Source: Atherix ibis
Taxonomy: Eukaryota > Arthropoda > Insecta > Diptera > Athericidae
NCBI GenBank assembly: GCA_958298945.1
Contig: OY282605.1
Location: 705,811 to 769,810 of the forward strand
Direction of reading: 5' to 3'
Length of the DNA: 64,000 bases
The notes below the pieces were generated by a model, which was not told the DNA's origin, did not search any database, and saw only the letters and a list, made by a program, of their open reading frames with translations. Below are positions 1-11,269 of this stretch, piece by piece (position 1 is the stretch's first letter; each line of letters opens with the position of its first letter). The position numbers were made by a program, and so were the translations under genes.

Positions 1-691
1 AATAACAAGGACAGGAAAAGATAATAACAGGCACTAAGAACTGCAATGTGGTGTGTTTGGATTTCTTTCGTTACTCAAATTACATCGGCAGATATCCGAT
101 GCATTACTACTCATACTGTTGCGAAATAATTCAAGTTTTATTAATGATTCCTCCTGGAAACAATGTGAGCCAACTTTTCAATAACACGCAGAACAGTTTT
201 GCTGGTAAAACGAATAGAATTTCTCAAAATAATTTCTGGAATTCCATTAATGGATGTGTTAGGATGATACGCTTCGATATAAGAAAATTTCCAATTGATT
301 TTTGAATGTTTCATTCTCGAGTAAATGCAAAGGATAGCGTTTATTTCTTGACGTTTTTAGACTCCGGAGAGTTGAAAATGATAAAAATTCATCCAAATAT
401 CTCATCCTTTTTGATTTTGTTAGCTGATCTGAATATGAAATATGAAAATATGAAAAAAATAGTAGAACATGCTGGCAGAGTATATCATCTGTGAAATTTA
501 ATTCCCGTTTCTTCATGTATGAGCCTCAGTTCTAGGAAGTAGGAATAAACACAACCGAAACCTCAAGCGGCCATCAATCCTGTCAATCGTAATGGACAGC
601 TTACAATTTGGTAAATTTATTTTAATTGATTCAAAAAATTCAAAAAAAAAGAATTTTAATTTAATTCAATAAATGAGGCAAAATAAATAAA

Positions 692-734
<43 letters not shown>

Positions 735-1950
735 GGCACTGTATCATCATTATCAGTAGTAGAGTAGCTATGATTTTGCTAGTTCTTGGTGTTTGTGGTG
801 CTGGTTGTGGTGCTTTTGTTTTTTCGAGAACACTAACCATCTTCTTTGCCCCTTTCCTCCTCCACCTAACGGGTAATTCAGAGTCCGGCATAAGGCCGAT
901 CAAAAAAAAAATAATCAAAATAATAATAATAAATAATGTAGAGAAATTTTTCTTAGGAAAGGACCACACACAAATTATTTGCAGCCATCCCTTCAGTGCG
1001 AGTTTATTTTTCTTTTCAGACTCGAACTGCTGCGGAGAGTGTTTTTGAATGTTTTCTTAGGTTTTCCATTTCATTTCCCAGCCCCAAAAATATTTAAATT
1101 TCAATGATTTTCTCAAGGAAAATGACTTTATTTTTTCCGCCTTCGTTAACGACGTTTGCTTTTGTTGTTATAGCAATTTTTTTCTGCTTCAATTTCTGGC
1201 CTGTTCTGTTCTCTTCTGTTCGGTTTTTTTTTAATTTTTTTTAACATGGTAGCCTTCTTCGGTTTTTGTTTTGTATATTTTGTATATTGTCCCCCAAGCT
1301 CCACGTTCCCTAGAATTCCCTTTATTTTCCGTTAGCATTGAAGAAAATGCTACTAGACGCTAGTATATTTGGAAGGAAGCTGTTTTAAGAAGTAATTTCT
1401 TTATTCTGCTACTGAAATATTGAATGATTTAAAAGCCTTTAAGGTTATTGCGGCTTAAATAAATTGATTTTGTTTACATTTGAAGGCAAACACGTTCAAA
1501 TAATATTCCTTTACTCGTTGTTTGCTTTGATGTTTATCTTAATGAATTTAGTTAAAATTTATTCTTAAAAGCAATTTTCCCTTATTCAAAAATAATTAAG
1601 TAACTTCTTACCATTTTGAGAATATGAGAAAGAATAAAAGAAAATTCACTCACTGATTTTAATAAAATACCAAGGATTTGGAGGATTTTACTCGTACGCA
1701 ATTGAATTATTTTAAAAAAAAAGTATCATCCTTCGTGGGTATGAGTTTTTGTTTTTTGTTGTTGTTGAAATTTATCTGGACAACTATTCGTCCACTAACT
1801 GTGCTTTTAGAAAATTCAAAATTAAAAGAACCTATCAGTCATTTTTTTTTGTATTTAGGATGCTTTTAATAATAATTAGTCGAATGGAAATTTTAATTTT
1901 ACTACTTAAGGTGTACGAGTATATACGTACGGTATAAAAGCAAAAACACT
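1..1950. other. Gene-free AT-rich stretch with a TAA microsatellite
   Basis: No reading frame here looks like a real gene. The frames are short, low in complexity and rich in Phe/Ile/Lys, as expected of AT-rich noncoding DNA. The clearest structure is a perfect run of 14 TAA units at 693-734. T-rich tracts lie around 1200-1250. Nothing resembling a transposase or reverse transcriptase motif was seen. Confidence 0.6.
693..734. repeat. (TAA)14 microsatellite
   Basis: An uninterrupted 42-bp trinucleotide run, read directly from the sequence. The apparent Ile-rich reading frame across it on the minus strand is an artefact of the repeat. Confidence 0.95.
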
Positions 1951-1954
1951 ATAT

Positions 1955-2630
1955 GAGGTGTGGCAGAAACATCAACGTTTTCCCCTTCAAAGTACTTTAT
2001 TTTAACAGCTATATATTGGCGAAGGTGTTGTTTCTTCTCTCCGTAGTAGTGCTGGCAATCTTCAACTGTTATCGCTTTTCAGCTCCTTGGTTATACTCCT
2101 TTGGGTTTTATCGACAAGAACAGAAAATACTACATACCATAGACAGAGATCAGGAGAGCTGGGCAGCTATGGGAACTGCTTTTTCCGACAAAAACTCGTT
2201 GATGAAGATGGCTGTGTGACGGTGGCCGTTGTCAGAGTGGAATATCCAAGTGTCTACAATGTTAGATGGGACGCAAACATCCTTTTTTGAGCCTTCAAAG
2301 CTCAACTCAACAGCTTCAATGTTATTCGATAGTCTTACCTCACAGGCGCCCGCAGTCAATCCCCATTTTCGTGACTTTTCGATCCTAGCGCAAATGCCTC
2401 TTTCACTGCTTCTCGGCCCTCCATAAATGCTTTTTACCACCAAAAACAGATAAGAATTGTTGCCTATAGTCTGACTGCAACATTTTGTAAGTCAAACTTG
2501 CGAATTCACCAAGGTTCACAAAAAATTTAATCGTTACTCCAAATTTCGCTGTTCCATTTTTCGTAACACATTACAGAAACACAACTTCACTTATCAAGGT
2601 CTGTAGTGTTGCAGTGTTACCGGACGAGGT
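1955..2630 (-). mobile_element. Mariner-like (MLE) relic, GAGGTGTG-end family
   Basis: A degraded mariner-type transposase gene on the minus strand. The N-terminus begins near 2557 (MEQR, then LNF and NLGEF pieces), followed by a block corresponding to the usual 'F-x-EGRE-x-V' motif near 2430-2400 and a 'R-x-DYRITLKLLS' block (arginine-rich HTH linker region of mariners). The catalytic-core scrap SDNGHRHTAIFINEFLSEKA lies near 2230-2175, where the family has H-D-N-A-P-A-H-T. The outer end at 1955 reads GAGGTGTGGCAGAAA, which recurs at 25150 and, inverted, at 61052-61066. Several frameshifts and stops are present, and the middle of the gene is missing. It is a dead copy. The minus-strand 5' end is placed only roughly. 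Confidence 0.72.
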
Positions 2631-2634
2631 TGAA

Positions 2635-3225
2635 TCTTATACTGCACGTCTAGTAGGGACTAACGTACAAGCTATGTAGTTGGGAGTCTCTTTTCTACCG
2701 CAGCTCGTATATGCCATGATGGTTAGATAAGCTCACCGAACTACACTGGTGGACTCTCCACTTACTGAAGTTAGTGACAAGGACCTCTTTCGTTACCCTC
2801 TCAAGGGACCTCTTTCGTTAAACCTATTGTAAGTCCATATTGGTTACAGTAGAGATTTGTATAAAAATACTTTTTTGTCTAATTTCAGTCTCACTAATTA
2901 AGTGACTTGTGGTATTTTGCTTTTGATAAGGTTTATGGGAGGACATGGCTTACGGCTGTTCAATTTAATTCTTCACTTGATAAAAAAAGTTCCCAAAGGA
3001 TTTGTATTTGGATTGTGATTCGAATTGCTTATAACTTTTTATTTTAATTGTTTTTTTTTTTTTTTTTTTTAATTTGAGTTCAGTATCTTTTAAAGAGTAC
3101 TTGAGGAATTTTACATCGAACAATACCCAATTGAACAATAAACCAAAATCTCGTTGAACTTTATTTTGAAAATCAGCAGTCGACAACAAGAGATAATTCA
3201 AGAAATATCAACAAAGAGGCGTTCG
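2635..3225. other. Gene-free stretch
   Basis: No recognisable gene. A short direct repeat of about 17 bp (GGACCTCTTTCGTTA core) occurs twice near 2780-2820, and a poly-T run lies at about 3051-3070. The minus-strand reading frame over the poly-T encodes a lysine run and is not considered real. Confidence 0.5.
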
Positions 3226-3227
3226 GT

Positions 3228-3900
3228 ACAACGAAGGTCACCCCAGAGAATTTTGGATACATAATGCATGTTCTAATATAAAGTTCAGCTTGTGCAAGAA
3301 CTGACGCTGACAGGCTACCAGTAACGCCTTGATTATGCCATTTATTTCTCGCTTGAAAATTTTTTAAGACCAGCTATGGAAAACCATTCAACTCTGTGGT
3401 TCCAACAAAATCTTTGGTGTTGACATTATTTAACTAGCTCAGAATCAATTTCAATTTGAGTCCAACGTTCTCCGGATTTAATCGCTTCTGACTGTTTCCT
3501 TTGGGAATTTATGCAGGAAATGCGACAGAACTTGGGCTAACACGAAGGTCAGTTCAGAGAATTTTGTATACCTTACACATATTTCCATATAAAGTAGATC
3601 TTGTGCAAGAACTTAAGCTGGCAGATTTCAGCAACTGATGGATTATGCCGTTTATTTCCTGCAAAAAGCAGAAGAAAATCGAGATTTTATTCACAATTTG
3701 ATAATGAGCGGTAAAGCTCATTTACAAATAAATTGCTCCGTTAACAAAGCAATATATGTTAGCGCATACTGCAAGGGACTCACCAAGCTCTGTTAAATTA
3801 TATCTTTAGCGAACACATTATTTCGCGCAGAAGTAATTTCGATTGACCTTCGCGTTCTCTGGATTAATCCGCTCCTGACTGATTTCTTTAAAAATTTTTA
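3228..3900. repeat. Two diverged direct repeat units, period about 311 bp
   Basis: A segment beginning ACGAAGGTCA at 3231 recurs at 3542 with many substitutions. Shared landmarks in the same order are CAGAGAATTTTG, a CTTGTGCAAGAACT block, a GATTATGCC-TTTATTTC block and, at the far end, a GTTCTC-GGATT-AATC-GCT-CTGACTG block (about 3470 and 3860). No coding potential was recognised. It may be a tandemly duplicated piece of an unclassified transposon. Confidence 0.7.
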
Positions 3901-4157
3901 GTTTAAAAAAAAGTGTACCTTAATAAATAAAAAATCGTTCCCCAATTAAAAATGAACATTCGCAATGAAATCGATGCCATAACACCTGTAATTTTGCAAA
4001 AGGTTATGGAAAATGTTTTGTAAAGAGTACGAATTTGCGAAGCAGAAAATTGCCCATTACTTGCGAGATATCATTTTTCATAATTAAACCAAAAATATTC
4101 CCCATAAATATACGATATTGATAAAAAAATTAAAATAATAATTGTCTTATAAGAAAT

Positions 4158-4590
4158 TTAAATGACAAAGTTCATTTTTCTGTAAATGACAGAACCAAGC
4201 ATGCTGCCTTGCGGTACACCTACAAATATCGATGAGATTTTTGATAGTCTGTTAGCTTTATTATTTGGGAAATAACAATTTATAATTAATAAATATTTAG
4301 TTAGAAGAGAGGATACTCTACATTTTCTAGAGTACTCCTGGGTGTCAGACGTGATCAAAAGCTTCACCAAGATCTAGAAATACACCGGGACAATAGTCTT
4401 TCATTTCTAAATAGGACGCTAATAATCGACGTCTCGATGACACTGTTGGGTAGTGGAATGTTTAGAGCAGAAGCCAAATTGATTATCGGCAATTAAAATT
4501 GGGGAATTTAATCAGGACATGTTATCGGAGAAGGATATTTTCCCAATGATTTAAGAAGCATTATTCGCTCGATTATCCATTTTTCAAATG
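4158..4590 (-). mobile_element. Jockey-type non-LTR reverse transcriptase relic
   Basis: Minus-strand fragment of a retrotransposon ORF2. In order (high to low coordinate) it shows ADNQFGFCSKHSTTQQCHR, which matches the N-terminal RT block (QFGFR..HST), then EMKDYCPGVFLDLGEAFDHV, which is motif A with the catalytic Asp of the F-D segment, then SSIFVGVPQGSMLGSVIY, which is motif B (VPQGS.LG). The pieces lie in different frames, so there are at least two frameshifts. The YADD box is not present; the fragment ends before it. Wording of the motifs is close to the copies at 11.3-12.2 kb and 32.9-34.4 kb, so they are probably one family. Confidence 0.85.
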
Positions 4591-4599
4591 TAATTTCGT

Positions 4600-6546
4600 C
4601 ATGGCGAGTAGTTTAAAAACGGAATGCCACGTCGATGATCCGGCTTATGATAATATGGATTGTATGATAATTAAACCACTTCTATGGCCCTCCCCCATCA
4701 TCCCCCACGAACAAAGCACATTTCAAAAACTCTTTTTCATTGAACATTTTCTCCATCCACTTTAGTGTGAATTTATTCAGAATAAGACATTTTGCTGAGC
4801 AAAAAAATCGAATATAGAATTTAAAAATAAATATTTTATTACAAAACAAAAACCATAGTTTGGGGTGAAAAAGTAAATTCGTTTCTTTTGCTGAAATGCT
4901 TGAAATTTCATGAACGAAATGCTGTTCGAATCTCTGCTTGACTTTATTGGATTTTTTGTTGCCTCTACTGTGAAGGTTTCAGTATCCAAAAATTAAGCCA
5001 ACCACAAATAAGTTAACAAATGGACAATCGTTTATTATATAACATTTGTGACAAGGGACTTACGGTTGAGTTTATTTGTCTATTCTTTAAGTAGTAAATT
5101 ACTTAAAAGCATATTTGACTCGACTGAGTGAGTGCTCGTCTCTCGACGGATTTTCATGTATTGTCATTTTTTTAGGGTTTAACCTTTAACAGCGACCCCA
5201 AAGGAGTTTATAAATTAATGCGTATATCAATGTCAACCAAACTCGTAGACCTACAATAAAACCCTATATACACATACACCAATCCCAAACAAATGTTCGC
5301 ATTCATTTTTCTTTTGATAAACTAGTTCTTTCCTTTTGAAATTATGACCTGTCGTCATTGCAGAAGAGTTTATGCTGAATTTTCCGGAATAAATTTTCCA
5401 TTTTTCGTACTAGAATATGACCAGCAACAAGTACTCGTGTACGATGCTAAAAGGTAAAAAAAGAAAAAGAAAAAAGATGCCTTCTTTTTCTGCTCGAAAT
5501 CGCATTTATTCAAAATAGCAAAAATAACAATCGAATAATGAGCTAATGCATAATCAATTTCAATTTGAGAGTATCCAAAGGAGAGGGGGGGGGGGGGTGG
5601 CATTTTCCTATAGGATAAAATAAAATAAAAGACAAACTGTATCGGGAGCAGAAGGGGTAATTTTTCCATCTTTTCCCTTAAAATGAAAGATTTTTTCGGC
5701 TGTTCGTCGACATTGGTGGCCATTAGTCAAATTCCTGTCGGTGGTCTTGGGTATATGCATCCATCCTTATGTGATGGTCCTGTTCATATTCGTTTATTTT
5801 TTTGTTGCTTTTTTTTCGTTTTGGTTTCTCCACATTTATTGCTGAACAATTTTTTTTTATTATGTTAATGTATGCAAAGCTTATGAAGTCGAATTGTTTT
5901 CCATGTCATTGTTGACGAAGTCGTTTTGCTCCGACCACTTGTAAAAGGTTGTGAAAATCAGTGCCTGACTGTTGAATCTCATCCCTTAACTTTTGGTTCC
6001 TTTTCCTTTCGCTCGTACAGCATCCAGTCCCTACCCAAGCTTTGGTAGTTTTTGGGCCTGGTTACAGCATAGCTTCTCCGAAAATTTCACATGCAATTCT
6101 ACAGCTGTTCGTCTTTTGACATCTACAACCGTATTTCCATTGGTAGATGGTTGGGAGGGTCCTTGAAGAGCATTACTTACATTTGGCGAGAGCAATCAAT
6201 CAAATTGATTGTTGCTTTTACCTCGAATTCGGTCGATTGCAAAGCTATCATTTGAAATTTTTCCAACCAATTTCACTTCTATGTGTATAAAAAAAATACT
6301 TTTAAAATTTCGACCACCTTTTTGGAGCTATAAAAAAAATTCCAATTTAAAAGAGCTTTCCTTCTGTACCTTTTGTGATTGTTTTTAATTTCTTCTTGGG
6401 TATAAGTCGGCCAAAAAATTCTCAGTAAAGATTATTGAAAGATATCAAATAAAAATGCGTCGATAAATTAAAGGGTTTTTAACATTCGACAAGGAGGAGT
6501 TTTTAGTTTCATGCACTTTTAATGGAATACCCTCGTCACACCAAAC
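4600..6546. other. Gene-free stretch
   Basis: No supported gene. It contains a 13- to 14-bp G homopolymer at about 5584-5597 and several T-rich tracts. Reading frames of up to 117 codons on the minus strand near 5370-5720 are built on low-complexity K/F/P runs from these tracts and are not accepted as genes. Confidence 0.5.
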
Positions 6547-6548
6547 TA

Positions 6549-7674
6549 TTGGATTGGTAATTAAGTAATTGCGGATTTTGTCAATAGATAGTATTAGGAC
6601 AATCTTTTGTTATGTCAACGTATTTAAAGCACTTAACCTATAGTTTTCTTATTGTTTGGACTACCGCCTTTAATTTAATAAAAAAATGTATCGTTTAGCT
6701 ATTTAGTTTTGTTTTCATCCAAATTTAAAAATGGACGGACAAGAAGTGCATTTTAGACATATTTTATTGTATTACTTTTGAAAAGGCAAGAACGCATCGC
6801 AAGTACAAAAGAAGTTATGTGCCTTGAAAGAAAGGCACATAATAAATTTACTTAACTTAAATAAGAAGTTAAGTTATATGGGAATGCAGCCTTGAAAGAA
6901 AGGCAGTGTCAAAATTGGTTTTAATTGAAAAAAAAATTAAAACAGCTTGGCTATGTTAAGAAACTCGATTTATGGATTCCTCATCAACTTAAGGAAATTC
7001 ATTTGACGCAACGCATTAGCATCTGCGATTCGCTTCTGAAACGCAACGAAACGGATCCATTTCTGAAACGACTGATAACTGGCGTAGAAAAGTGGATAGT
7101 TTACAACAACGTTAATCGGAAACGATCGTGGGTGATGCGAGATGAACCACCTCAGACGACATCAAAAGCTGAGATGCACCAAAAGAAGATTATACTGTCA
7201 GTTTGGTGGGATTATAAAGGAATTCTGCACTTTGAACTTTTACCAAGATACCAAACGATTAATTCCACCGCGTAAGTTCACAACTCGTCAAACTGAACAA
7301 GGCAGTTCAAAAAAAAGCGGCCAGAATTGGTAAATGGTAAGAGTATTGATTTCCAGCATAACAGTTCAAAGTCACACACATCTTTGGTCACTCGCCAAAA
7401 AGTATTGGAATTTGGTTGGGATGTGTTGTCACATCAACCATATAGCCCTGATTTAGCGCCTTCAGATTACCTTTTATTTCGTTCCATGCAGAACTCCTTA
7501 AATGGTAAAATGTTTAATGATGCTGATGATGTAAAATCACATTTAATTCAGTTTTTTGCTATCAAAAGTAATAAGTTTTACGAACACGGAATTATGGCAC
7601 TAATTTTTTTAAGTAAAAAAATTTTGAATTTTCCTTCTTATTTAAAATCTGAAATCACTTACTTGCCAACTCAA
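6549..7674 (+). mobile_element. Full-length but dead mariner element
   Basis: About 1.13 kb, flanked by TA dinucleotides (6547-6548 and 7675-7676). The left end reads TTGGATTGGTAATTAAGTAA; the right end, inverted, reads TTGAGTTGGCAAGTAAGTGA. These are imperfect terminal inverted repeats. The transposase begins at ATG 6731 (MDGQEVHFRHILLYYF...), continues through 'ALKERQCQNWF' and then jumps to KQLGYVKKLDLWIPHQL, so roughly the rest of the DNA-binding domain is deleted. The catalytic region reads ITGVEKW (first Asp replaced by Val), FQHNSSKSH (second Asp replaced by Asn) and [14 protein letters not shown] (third Asp kept). With two of the DD34D residues lost, plus frameshifts near 7275-7330, it cannot encode an active enzyme. 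The WIPHQL and YSPDLAPSD signatures are typical of insect mariners. Confidence 0.93.
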
Positions 7675-7679
7675 TAATT

Positions 7680-9990
7680 TTGAAATTCTTTTGACAATTC
7701 AAAATGGAAAAAAAATAGCAAAAATTAAATTAGTTCGTAAGTTTTGGGCTAGTGTGCATAAGTTGTGAGCGGTTAAAATTCGTGGCACGAAAAATTTTTA
7801 TACATGAATTTTTGATGACATTCACAATTTTTTTAATTTTTTTTTTTGAAGCTTTGTCTTTAAGTAAAGAGAAGCGAAGGTCGTATAGGTGTGGGAGAGT
7901 ACAAAACTTCGGTAGAGTACATTGCTCGTTAGATTTTGCTAAATAAAATATTGGCCATAAATATGTAAATGCAATTTTTCGCTGAGCACCAAAATATTTA
8001 TGAGCAGATCCGTGGTTTCTTGGACTTTTATATCGACAAGAATCACAAGAATCAGTTTCAACTAATGTTAGCCATACGCCTTCGCGTTACCCGCTTCTTA
8101 GCAGCTGCGTAGCCGAATTCTCGTTCCTCGTTTTTAATTTTTTCACATTTTCATTATTTTTTGCATTTCCAGCCAACAATTTAAAATTTCCATCATTGTC
8201 ATTATAATCTTTGCCATCATCATCATCCCCAACATCTTTGCCATCATCATCATTATAACCATCCACAAGTACCGGAAACATCATCCACAAGCTTCGATAT
8301 CATTTTCATAAAGTGGTATGATTTTTCTTATTCCATTGTCCCATTAAATAAATGCCATTAAATTTGAGGGTTCCTTCTTGTCAGTGTTTCTATTTTGTTG
8401 TCGTATGGAATTCTTTTTTATGTGCGTAGCTTTGCATGAAAACTTACTAAATTACCATAATCGTTGAATTTTTTCAATTTCGATTATTTTGCCGTTTTTC
8501 GCTTCGTCAATTTTAACAATTTGCCCATCACTTCCAAGTCGGCACGAAGCTTTTTTGATGCTAAATATTAAGGGAAGCTGGTCGCCATGAAACTTTGTCT
8601 TTGGGAAGTTGGGAAGTGTTTGATGGCATAAGCGAAATGAGTAGAACCCCGCTGAGGTGCTAACACTCTACCTGGTTGGAACAGTTTCCACGGTAGCATT
8701 CGTTATTCATCGTAGAGCGCTTAATAGGATTCGTAACGTATGTCGACCATAGTACGAGTACCACCCTAGAGATGGAGTGTCAGCTTTACTTAATATTATA
8801 CAAAGTCTAGTGATGATGAGATTTACTTACGTGCGGTATTCATAATGTTTGGTAATTTCCATCGAAGAGACAATTTTTGGTCCACTTACTCGTATTGTGA
8901 ATAGTTTCCGCATTCAGAGTACTTATTCATGGAAGTAGCGAGGACCCGAAGTAATCCTATTAAAGAATTCAGACTCGGTAGTCTCCAGCAAAAGCAGTTT
9001 GCCTGGATAACCAACAGCAAAACATTTTGTTGAAATGGTTGGCCACCACCGAGTCTAACTACTTCAGCAAAGGTTACTCCTGTTGGGCATAATCGCCATA
9101 ATTGAGCGGTATACCATGGAAGAACCAGTAGCCATGTGAGGGATTGCCAGCTGAAGAGACAAACACAAGTGCAGACGATCGATCCTCTTCAGTAATTTAA
9201 ACTTTTCCTTTTTCCAACCGAATGACACACTCATAATGAGAGGCATGCTGAGCACATGCTGTGTCCATATAAGCATCATGTGCCGCAGTAGCATTTCTTG
9301 CACACTAACTGCTCCACTAATCCCCAAGTTTTACATGATATCAAGAACAGCAGCACATTTGCCTTAATCTGAGGGCAGGTCACCACCAACAGCTTTAAGT
9401 CTTCCCTGTTAACTAATTCGGAAATTCCCTTTGTACCACGATTAGTACAGAGAGCAAACCGAACCTACTGTGAACATTATGCTCTGCATGGTTACGAATG
9501 TTACTGGGAAATTCGTGTCGAACACATATTCGTACTTGTAGACCGGAATAAGTTTTCTGACTTGCCCTTCCACCGACAGCGACATGAGCTTCGACTATTT
9601 CTACAAATTCACGTCAAGAAATAGTAAATTTTCTTTAAAAGCAAACAATAATTTTCTTCTTCATCGCTTATTTTGCGTTTCATTTCTTATTTGAATATCT
9701 GAAAAAAATTAAATTAAAAATTACTTACGCTATCAGAAATAACCCCGACGGTAACGTGAATATTTTGTTTGTGAATTTTATCAACAAATCGATTTAGGTT
9801 TGAAGTTTGAAATTCGGTATTTTTTTTAATTTTCTTATTTGTTTAGCTATCTACAACAACATATATAGTATATTGTAACAAGCAGGTTTGATGACAAAGA
9901 CACTACAATGACAGGACAGGAACATGCGAGAGTAAACACCCATCGGTGTTCTCTATCTCGTGGATAATTTCTTTATAATATAAATTATTA
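7680..9990. other. Gene-free stretch with one degraded unidentified frame
   Basis: Most of the stretch shows no gene. Asp-rich minus-strand codons near 8087-8290 come from a CAT/CATCAT simple-sequence tract at about 8215-8250. Around 8990-9420 the base composition is more even, and a broken minus-strand frame is visible (see the separate entry). Confidence 0.45.
8990..9420 (-). pseudogene. Possible decayed coding sequence, unidentified
   Basis: On the minus strand, a mostly readable sequence with in-frame stops and at least one frameshift can be followed: GRLKAVGGDLPSD, then a stop, KCAAVLDIM, then a stop and NLGISGAVS, then after a frameshift ARNATAAHDAYMDTACAQHA, and further on SAGNPSHGYWFFHGIPLNYG followed by a stop. 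Composition is far less AT-biased than the surroundings and amino-acid use looks protein-like. I do not recognise the family. It could be an old gene copy, an uncaptured transposon protein or chance. Confidence 0.3.
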
Positions 9991-10079
9991 TAAGAAATTG
10001 TCCATGAGGTCATTATAAATGCCGACGAGTGTATATAGGGAAGAGGTAACAGAGGAAAGCTTTTTAATGAGAGTATTAT

Positions 10080-10480
10080 AGTAATAGGATAATCGAGAAT
10101 GAAACTTTTTATAGCGAGAGACGCACAAATCATGGACGAAGTTTCGATCGGTTGTACAGTAGTCTAAGTAGTCGGTAACGTCTGTTAAGTTGTCGTATGA
10201 GCGTTCCAAGTAAGTCGTTTGTCTAGGTTTAGTCCCAAGTAGTGTACTTTGTCTTTTGATGGAATAATGTTGCCATTAAGGTATATTGGGATGGGGGAAT
10301 CTTTGCAGAGGGTAAAGGTAATATATATACTCTTCTGCTCATTTACTTGTACTCTCCACCTTGTAAACCAGTATTGGAGTTTTTTGATATGGGCTTGTAG
10401 GTTTCTGGAAGTGATTTTGATATTGGAATGGCATGCAAAAATATCGGTGTCGTTGGTAATTTAAATACGAAAATTCATAG
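10080..10480 (-). mobile_element. Jockey-type ORF2 C-terminal fragment
   Basis: Minus-strand frame running from about 10480 down. It shows ITSRNLQAHIKKLQYWFTRW and VQVNEQKS (thumb), IPIYLNGNIIPSKDKVHYLG, then LNLDKRLTWNAHT, the 'YLG..LD..LTW' signature of jockey-clade elements. After a stop and frame change comes RYRLLRLLYNRSKLRP (normally followed by 'LYK..IRP.WTYG'). The central segment is an open stretch of about 95 codons, so the copy is not ancient. It ends with pieces related to 'RYKKFHSRL' near 10115. The 5' part is missing, as usual for truncated retrotransposon insertions. Confidence 0.85.
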
Positions 10481-10854
10481 CAATTACGATTTTTTGATAA
10501 TGAAAGTAGTTTAATCTGGTTTTTAAAAAAAATAAATAACTCGAAAACCACCACAAACTCTTCCCTACTTCCCCCTTCATCATAGGAAAAACGTGTTTAA
10601 TCGCAAAAATTGGCTAACATTGATAAACCATTTCATAGCCGAAGCACCCGTGAACCGCCAGCTTTATAATCAAAATCATTTCAACTTAAAATTAAAGTCG
10701 ATAATGCAGTTCGTTGCTTTATCTGAAAATCATTTTGAGTGATTTTTTAATGTTTACTTTTTATATTTTATTATTTATGTACAAGTATATAAAAAGTGCA
10801 AAAATCAGATAATACTTTCAGTTACAAAGATACTTTAATAACCGTTTTAATAGG

Positions 10855-10980
10855 ATTTTAGGAGAGAGTAACAAAGAGGTTTTTTTTTATGAGAGAATCA
10901 TATTCGTAGTGCTAGGATAATCGGTAATGAACCTTTTTATAACGAGCAACATATAAAACACGAAAAAATGGACGTTTAAG
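10855..10980 (-). mobile_element. Short jockey ORF2 3' fragment
   Basis: This segment is visibly similar to 10005-10140 on the same strand (shared ATGAGAG-AT, TAGGATAATCG, AATGAA and CTTTTTATA-CGAG blocks). It therefore belongs to the C-terminal end of the same retrotransposon family, represented a third time in this 2.2-kb composite. Too short and decayed to say more. Confidence 0.55.
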
Positions 10981-11269
10981 TTATTTAAGGCGTAATTTTG
11001 AAATTAGGAAGTATGTGAAGAAAAGGAAACTCTCAAGTTTTTTATGTAATTCAAGATACGAGTATATTTAAAAATATTCCTGGGTAGTATTTTTTTTGCT
11101 GAAGAGCGGATGTAATGTTATCAACTACGCAATTGCATTGCTGAATTATGGAATGTTCTGATATAATTTTTAATTTTACCGATATCTGCAACTACGAGTA
11201 CAACTTAGTTGTTACTAAGATAATAGCATTGATTTAGATAATAGCATTTGACTGAAGCGAAGGGTTAGA

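Noticed and set aside
661..969. 102-codon minus-strand frame with an Ile-rich stretch
   Set aside because: Built on the TAA microsatellite and AT-rich flanks.
7142..7333. Separate small gene overlapping the mariner
   Set aside because: It is a shifted-frame reading of the mariner transposase at 6549-7674.
8087..8290. Asp/Asn-rich minus-strand protein
   Set aside because: Arises from a CAT simple-sequence tract.
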